The notes below the pieces were generated by a model that was not told where the DNA came from, did no database searches, and saw only the letters and a program-made list of their open reading frames with translations. This document shows positions 57,138-64,000 of a stretch of DNA of 64,000 nt, one piece after another. The position numbers and the translations under genes are program-made. Each line of letters begins with the position of its first letter. The first letter of the stretch is position 1. Source of the stretch: Eremomyces bilateralis CBS 781.70 (taxonomy: Eukaryota > Ascomycota > Dothideomycetes > Eremomycetales > Eremomycetaceae); the NCBI RefSeq assembly GCF_010015585.1, contig NW_022985067.1, positions 1,810,940-1,874,939 of the forward strand, read 5' to 3'.

Positions 57138-57702
57138 AGTGGGCGTTAAGCAGCGAGGGGTGTTGGACTCTTTGTTGGATCACCAAATGGTATCGGATTT
57201 ACAGATGGGTTGTAGGACACGATTGATTGAGTCGGCGTAATGTTGAATAAAGCAGGAGTGAGTACTGTAGGCAGGTAGATATCTGGGGGAGCGAAGGGAA
57301 GGAGAGCAATAGGATGTTGGCTGCTTTGTTTGTTGCTATGGCGGTGCTGACCTGCTTGCTGCTTGCTCCCTTCCGGTTGCTCACCTGTTCACGTTGCAAC
57401 AACAGAGGGCCGGTACACAACACTCAACGTTTCATCCCCGCATCCGACATGGAACAGGACATGGAACTGGATGACAGGAATGCGGGCCACGCCACATGCA
57501 TTGACCGATTCTTGGATGAAATGCAAATGAGTACATATATTGACATTGAACGAGATATGGAATTGAGAGAGATGGGTTTCCTATGATTTTCGCTCATATC
57601 ACAATATAACCCGTCAAATCGATTTCAGCCAAAGTACATGTCGGTGATATCACAAATACATCCCCTAGCCTCCAGAAACACATGAACGAAACGCTGTCCC
57701 AC
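57138..57702. other. Intergenic region
   Basis: Promoter of the RPEL gene and 3' flank of the acyl-CoA synthetase gene. A plus-strand 90-codon frame (57314-57586) starts with a hydrophobic stretch, but no homologue is recognised and it is not called as a gene. Confidence 0.35.
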
Positions 57703-59938
57703 TTATAACTTGGCCTCTCCCGCCACCAAAAGTTTCCACTCCCGCTCCCCAAACTTCTCATACGTATCGCTGCCCGGGCGCAGCCAGAAAAGATCCTCCG
57801 GAACCTTGCTCGGGTCCACGCCCTGGTCCCGCAAGTGGGTCTTCTGTTGCTTATTCGTCCCCGTGGTATTGGCGTCCGCATCCGTCGACATGCGCAAGAA
57901 GAGGGGCACGGCATACCGTGGTAGTCCCTTCGTCACGTGCTTCGCTACCTTTCGCAGCGTCACCGGGTCCGCCGATTTGCCCGCGTGGAAGACGATGGCC
58001 GCGCAGCCGGCACGACCGTCGTGGCCGGGGACCTCGACGCCATAGACGTTAGCTTCGGCGACGTCGTCGGCGCGGCCCAGCACCTCGGCCACCTCGGCCG
58101 TCGACACATTCTCCGACTTCCACCGGAAGGTGTCGCCGATGCGGTCGCAGAAATAGATGAGGCCGTCCTCGTCGCGGAGGACGTCGCCGGTGCTGAACCA
58201 GGCGTCGCCCTTGACGAGCACATCGCGGAGCACCTTCTTGGATGTGGCGCCGTCGTTGCGGTAGTAGCCCTGGAACCGCTCGTTGATGTTCTTCTCGTCC
58301 AGCTTGTAGATCAGCTCCCCGGGCTGTCCATCGGCGACTTTCGAGCAGAGGCCCGTTTTCGGGTCACGGACGGGCAGGTTGGTCTCGAAATCCAGCTTGA
58401 TGAACGCGATGCTCGAGCCGACGATCAGCTTGGCGAGGGCGCCGTTCCGTCCGACGGCACCGGTTGAAAACCCGTTGACGTCGCGATTCCACATGCCGGA
58501 CGGTCCCTCGGTGGCGGCGTAGAACTCGCAGACTTCTGCGACGTCGAATCGCTGCTTGAACTTGTTCCAGACATCGGGACGCATGCCGTTGCCATACGCG
58601 AGGCGTACCCGATTCTGCTTGTCGACGGGGGACTCCGGAGCGGACAACAGATAGCGGCAGGTTTCCCCGACATACTGGACCACGGATGCGTTGTGCTTCC
58701 GCACGTCGGCCCAGAACCCGGCACGTTGGAACTTCCGTCCAATGGCAATGGTGGAGCCTTGCGTGAGAGTGGACACGACTCCCAAGATTGCGGCGGAAGA
58801 ATGGTATAAGGGCATGCACTGCAATGTGTGAGTGACGTCCAGGACGAACGGACGATCAGCATACCGTGTAAACCACATCCCCCTGCTTCAATGGCAGCCA
58901 TTGCCCGATGAAACCCGCTCCTAGTCGGCACTTCCCCCAACTAACGATCGCAGGCTTCGGCAAGCCGGTAGTGCCGCTGGTGTAAATGAGGTTTGCCATG
59001 TCAGGCATCTTGTCTCCACTGCGATCCTCATCCGGAGCCCGGTATGGCTCCAGAGCCTCCACGTGGGCTCGGAGCGCGGCATCAAAGACGACAACCTCCG
59101 TGCTGCCTTCCCCATTTCCAAGGAAGTCAGGCGCCTCGAGAGCCGCCTTGATCTCCGGGGTGAGAGAGTTTTGCGCGGGTTCCTCCTCGATGACCAGCAG
59201 GTGCGTGCCCGCGGCGCGCACCGAGTGCAGGAGTGGCTCGTCCGTCAGGTTGTAGTTAATGAACGCTGGCTTCGCACCAATGCTCCATAGCCCGAACCAG
59301 ATGAACACGAACGCGTCGCCATTCATGAAATCCATCGCGATGACCTGGCCGGGTTGGACGCCCTTGGATTTGAACCATGCGCCATACCGTAGAGACATCT
59401 CATATGCTTGCTTGTACGTGTAGGAGTTGTCCCCGTACAGGACGAACGCCTGATCGGCTCGGTTGCTCTGGGCCCATTGTTCCAAGATATAAAAGACTGA
59501 AATGCGGTCTTTGTATTCGTTCCATCGTGCCTTGAAGATGTTACTGAAGAACTTCCCGAGGAGGTCCCAATCGTTCGAGATGCCGTAACGCGCGTCTACA
59601 TAGGATGCGGCTGCCGCGACGGCGGGTACGGTGAAGCTGAGAGGGACGGATCCCAAATATGGGAGAATCGACGCTGGGGGAGTTGGAATGTTAGCAACAA
59701 TAGAGGTCGGGGAAGTGGAGTAAATGCATTTGTGGAGCTGCAGCAACTGGAGCTTCGGCAGGAAACCGCCGCGGCTCCAGGCTCCTAGCATGCAGTAGTA
59801 CTACCAGACACCAGTCTACCACCAAGACAAGCCAGATGTATCATGTAAGAGAGGGATGGTGTTGAGGTTCAACGACACTTGGTTAGGGACGACCACACCA
59901 AGCGTCTACTTGAAGGACAAAGTACTCACAAGCCATGA
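57703..59938 (-). CDS. FAT1: Very-long-chain acyl-CoA synthetase / fatty-acid transporter (Fat1/FATP type) with PTS1
   Basis: Main exons are 59673-58865 and 58818-57703. The best start is a 7-nt first exon (59938-59932, ATGGCTT) joined over a 258-nt intron, giving MASSILPYLG and 643 aa. The AMP-binding motif YTSGTTGLPK, ATEGPSG, and the FATP/VLACS signature YFCDRIGDTFRWKSENVSTAEV are intact, after an N-terminal hydrophobic segment (~12-30). The C-terminus AKL is a canonical type-1 peroxisomal signal. The enzyme should activate long or very long (or branched) fatty acids for peroxisomal beta-oxidation. An alternative start is the ATG at 59791, which would add an unrelated leader. Confidence 0.92.
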
Positions 59939-61327
59939 TAATCAAGCCGGTAGTCCCTAGCTATTCCAACCCGGTGGGTATCAATTCTAAGGCGACAAGA
60001 GACCTCGGGATGCGGAAAATGTCCCAAGAGCCACCAATGTACAATTGACGGTTCCTCTCGAAAGATAGCGATGATCAACGAGGGCGATGTATCATGATCG
60101 GCCAAGTTTGCATGATATTACGACAAAGTCGAAAAATGCAAAGCCGACGCTCGACCGCGGATGGGCTGAGCAGATATATGACCCAGGGCCAGGAACGGCA
60201 AGTCTCTTGTCCGGATGGATTGTAAATGACACCTGTGACCTGTGACAATTGTGAGTACCGAGCAGGTAGCGTCACTGGCCTCCGCTGTCAGTGCTGGGCC
60301 AGGGGGTGGGCCGCGGGTATCGCTCGTATAGGTAAGGTAGCCAAACAACAAATGGGTCTGGGGTTGAACGTGAATCTCATGAATGAGATGTCCCCAGTTT
60401 TACGGCGGTAGGGTGCTATTAGTGGTGATATGAAAGTGATATGTATATTATTACTGTAGACAATAAAGACATGGCAGGATTGCTGAATTGAAAGACCAGC
60501 CATACCTAGGTAGGCAATTACGTTCCGAATTACACCATCACTGGCCTGACCCGTCATCTCCTGTCCACAGCGCAGGCGACATGGAAGACCTAGACTGGAC
60601 TGGATCCTCCACATGAAAGCCAAGGCAACACCGAAATAAGGTATGGACAAATAGGAATCATGGATGGGATCGTTGGACCGGTACGATGCCCGTCGAACGC
60701 CGATGAGGCGCACTACAGCGTCCCGGTGGGCACGGGACCGGAAACAGGAAGGCCGAACAGGCTGGTCGAATAAATAGAGACCGGCGAGAATCTAATGCAT
60801 GTTGCAAGGATGCAAGGATGAAGGAAAGAGGAGCAGAACGTGATGCCGAGTTACCATTTGCGTGGAAACCGGAATGGGTGGAGATGTTTAAGTCACGTGA
60901 TTTTAGGGAAATGTGGTGGAGCGGGGCGGGGCGGGAAAGTGGAGCGTTTGACATCAGACTGGATTGGAGTGAGATTCCACTCATGCGGTCAGGTCTTGGC
61001 TCAACAGTGATTCTGCGAATTCATAAATCGAATTATCATCATATCGATATAAGATGGCTATCGCGTCGAAATGAGTGAGATCCAAGCAGGTGTTAGATGC
61101 ATTCTCACATCCGCCGTCGCTATGTGCGCGAAGGACCATCAATCCCCCCAACTACCCGCTAGAGAGATACGATCCCCCATGTAGGAACGAACAATGGTGC
61201 GCCTTCAAAGCAAACCCGCCACCGTGGTACGCCGATGAACACGCTTTCGAAGAAATCTTGCCATTGCCCATATTTTCCTCGCCGATAAGATCGCATCGGC
61301 TCAAACTACCCTTCATTATCTCCCCGC
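59939..61327. other. Intergenic region, no gene seen
   Basis: 1.4 kb between two minus-strand genes, containing the acyl-CoA synthetase promoter. No domain, RNA gene or clear repeat recognised. Confidence 0.4.
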
Positions 61328-64000
61328 TTAACCCGTCCCCTTATCCTCCACTAACGTCGGCGCAATCCTCCTCTTCTTCGTCTGCCTCGTCTCCCCATCT
61401 TCCCCCTCATCCGCCCCCCTCTTCCTCTCTCCTCCATCTTTCTGCCCCTCTACCTCCCGCTCGCTCTCGCTCTCTACCGCCGTCTCACTGCTGGTAACGC
61501 CGCTAAGTGCAGTTCCGACAAAGCCGGCCCCTGATCCAATTCCGGAGATGCTGCTCCTCGCACTGTGCGTGCTCATTGCTCCAGGAACGGTGTTCGAAAT
61601 GCTGCTGGCCCCGGGCGTGAGCGGTGGCGTCCAGAGTGGCTGCATGCCGGGCACGGGTCCGGAATTTGTAGCGGCAACGCTGGGGATGGCGCTGAAGCTC
61701 GGTGTGGCCGCCCCCGGGACGATCGCGGCGGGCGTTGAAGGGTGGTTCGATGACGGAGGTTGAGCTGTGGAGGAAGTCGCTGATGCTGTAGAATTGTTAG
61801 GCGCTGAAGGCGGCACTGCAGCGACATGAGGTGCGAGAGAGGATGCGATGGAGCTCGCAGACATGCTACGGGCAGGCGAACGCGGTCGAGCGTACTCGGT
61901 GTTTGAGGCCGAGTGAATACTGCTCATTGGAGACGGCGGGGCGGGGAATGGATGGGGCGTGCTGGCGGATGGGAGCGAGCTAGCCGTGGTCGTGGCTGGG
62001 GTCGAGGCGATGGTGCTTGGCTTAGGGATCGTTGAGGATGTTGGGGTAGGGGTTGGGGTGGAGTGTGCGCTGGAAGCAGCGGTAGAGGTGTTGACAGCGA
62101 TACCGGAGTGAGACGGTGTCGGCGTTGGTCGAGATGCGGTCGGTACAGGACCTGTATAGACGGTCCCGAGCTCGTTTTGAGAGAATGCCAATGTCGAGCA
62201 GAACCCGTCTGAAGATGATATTATGAGGGTGTTGCCGTCGGATGACCTGCAGTATCGTTAGCATTGACGTTCGGATCTAGAAACGGACACGGGACAAGTA
62301 TACCATGTCAAGTCGGTGAAGATCGCATAATGGAGATTCGAGACGATGCAAAGCGGTAGAGTTTGCTGGGTGTCATAAATATGAACAGCATCAAGCGTCG
62401 CCACTGCATATACCATTCTATAAGGCAGCGCGAACGCAGATGTCGGGCCAGCAGATGGTGGTGCTGATGTAGGCGTTGTGTCCGGCTCCGATGCCTTCGG
62501 TGATGCCGCAAGCATGCTCGGAGAAGGTGAAGGGGCGCTGGTAAACGGCGGCGGGTCCATCGTTGACTGTGGAGTTCCAACCTTGTTCGGCAGGGCTGGT
62601 TCGGGAAGTGCGGCTATCTCTTCCTCCAACGACGAAGTATCGACGATGATATTTTTTGTCGGAACGGGGGATTGCCGAAGGGTGTAGTAGACAGGCGAGC
62701 ATTTTACAGCAATTGAAGGTTTCTTGTGTCCAGGCAGATATGCGATTGGGGGCTTGTTCAATCCTGCGCGTGTATATATATAAACCGTGTTGACGGTATC
62801 TTCGGATGGCCTGCCGAATTCCGAAGTGGCCGGGACGTGTGTTTTATATTGGCCTGCCGGAGTGAAAAGTAGCGCACCGTCGGAAGAGAAGGTGAGACGT
62901 CGGAAGAAGGAAATGAATGTTTCGTTGGCGTAGATGTTGGTGTTCTTGGTGACCGGGGCTCCGATGCCTCCAATACTCGGCGAGTTTCCAGGCATGACTG
63001 CAGGGAGTGGCACTGATGGTGCGGGAGATGCTGAGCGGCGCATGGACGGTGACGATTCAAATGAAGACCGCCGACTGCGCGATGACAGTGGCGGATTCAT
63101 TGGCAAGGCCAAGCTATTGGGTGTTCCAGGTGCGGAGGGAATGGGAGAGCCAATCCGGTTCTCGGTGTGGAAGCTTGTCCGATGTGGCATGTCGGGAGGT
63201 GCAGGGCTGTTGGACGAGATGCGACGAGAAGGGAGGTCCATCTTCGTCACTTTGCTATGGTTCGCCAAAGAGAATTGCCCATCTTTGGTTCTGAGGGTGT
63301 AGATGTGGACTGATCGGTCGGAGGACTGTGTAGCAACGAATTCGTTCAAAGGATCCCAAGCAACTCCTTGGACATAGTGGTTGTGTTCCGCGATTTGACG
63401 TACGGCTTGTCCTATAATCGGTCAGATTTGGCAATGCAATAGTTGATCCCCGACGAACCTGTGTGGGCATTGTATATCCGGGCAATATTGTCCATACTGC
63501 CCGTAATGAAGAATGTCCCATCAGGAGACCAGGCCATATCATAGATCTCGGATCCCATAGAGCGGAACATGTGCTTCACCCTCCATGTCTCCTTATTATC
63601 CAATCCATCTTCTCCGAATGTGGTTCGTTCCGGGTGCTCGGACGGGACCCATAGCAGTACATTGCCGTCATCTCCTGCACTTCCGAGAGTCTCGCCTACC
63701 GAATGTTTAGCACGCTGTCAAACGAGGGAGGGACGGGAGTAACCGTACCTCTTGGGCACCACCGAACGACATTGACCGTCTGAGTATGCTTCACAAGTGT
63801 TGAGAGATAAGATACCGACCGAGAGTCGCCATTCGATTCAACTTTCCACAGCTAGACTCCGTTAATATCGCATAGATGGGTGGGGGACGTTCGTGCAATA
63901 CTGACCCGAACATTACTGTCTCCTCCAGCAGTCGCTAGTCTCCCCTTTCCATGCGGTTCAAAGTGGCAGGAGTAGATGGGGGACTGGTCGTTGTGCCACG
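61328..64000 (-). CDS. CAC2: Chromatin assembly factor 1 subunit B (Cac2), lacking the first ~10 codons at the right edge
   Basis: Exons 64000-63906, 63851-63749, 63695-63459, 63411-62304 and 62246-61328 encode 819 visible residues. WD40 repeats are clear: WHNDQSPIYSCHFEP, HTQTVNVVRWCPRGETLGSA, IYDMAWSPDGTFFITGSMDN and AEHNHYVQGVAWDPLNEFVA. A long Ser/Pro-rich insertion (~180-260) is followed by RRLTFSSDGALLFTPAGQ and a last repeat (DGNTLIISSSDGF). The low-complexity Ser/Thr/Pro/Ala tail ends in a basic KKRRIAP patch, a likely nuclear signal. Cac2/p60 works with Cac1 and Msi1/RbAp48 to place H3-H4 on newly made DNA. The start codon lies just outside the window. Confidence 0.94.

Noticed and set aside
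57314-57586. 90-codon plus-strand frame starting with a hydrophobic helix
   Set aside because: No recognised relative, no clear promoter or conservation evidence; could be a chance frame between two genes.

Overview
The window looks like nuclear DNA of a filamentous ascomycete (Pezizomycotina, most likely Eurotiomycetes). The evidence is short introns (about 45-130 nt) with GTAAGT/GTATGT donors, CTAAC/CTGAC-like branch points and YAG acceptors; an alpha-1,3-glucan synthase beside an AgtA/AmyD-type amylase, an arrangement known from Aspergillus; and DUF3425 bZIP, Lst4, Kei1 and Ypt6 orthologues. No rRNA, tRNA, CRISPR array, prokaryotic operon or retroelement was recognised. Exon borders were placed by eye from splice signals, reading phase and family conservation.

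Layout. (1) 1-11.5 kb, cell-wall alpha-glucan: a secreted GH13 enzyme (minus, cut by the left edge) and a 2343-aa alpha-1,3-glucan synthase (plus), divergent across 3.4 kb. (2) 11.5-16.9 kb, repeat-rich: a DUF6589-like fragment, a 707-bp foldback element with ~115-bp inverted repeats, an 89-bp perfect-ended hairpin with the same TTACCTCAG tips, and an isochorismatase-type remnant. (3) 16.9-20.4 kb: an acidic coiled-coil protein. (4) 22.1-42.9 kb: a run of oxidoreductive and hydrolytic genes, namely epoxide hydrolase, SDR, Old Yellow Enzyme, AtuA-like protein, Dal5-type MFS transporter, bZIP-DUF3425 regulator, Baeyer-Villiger-type monooxygenase, metallo-beta-lactamase-fold hydrolase and Ecm4-type glutathione transferase. 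A deleted pogo-like transposon and two MITEs are interspersed. (5) 43.4-64 kb, conserved housekeeping genes, densely packed: Lst4/FNIP, glyoxalase-like, Kei1, Ypt6/Rab6, Nop53, BioF, RPEL protein, Fat1-type acyl-CoA synthetase and CAF-1 subunit Cac2 (cut by the right edge).

Main hypothesis: region 4 is a co-regulated catabolic cluster for terpenoid-like ketones or epoxides. Its enzyme classes match the chemistry of limonene/carvone degradation (epoxide opening, alcohol oxidation, ene reduction, Baeyer-Villiger lactonisation, lactone hydrolysis), with AtuA, an importer and a regulator. Independently, a 9-bp bZIP-like motif, ATGA(C/G)T(A/C)AT, lies upstream of nearly every gene of the run (nine exact copies seen, 21.7-41.6 kb), and I noticed no exact copy elsewhere in the window.
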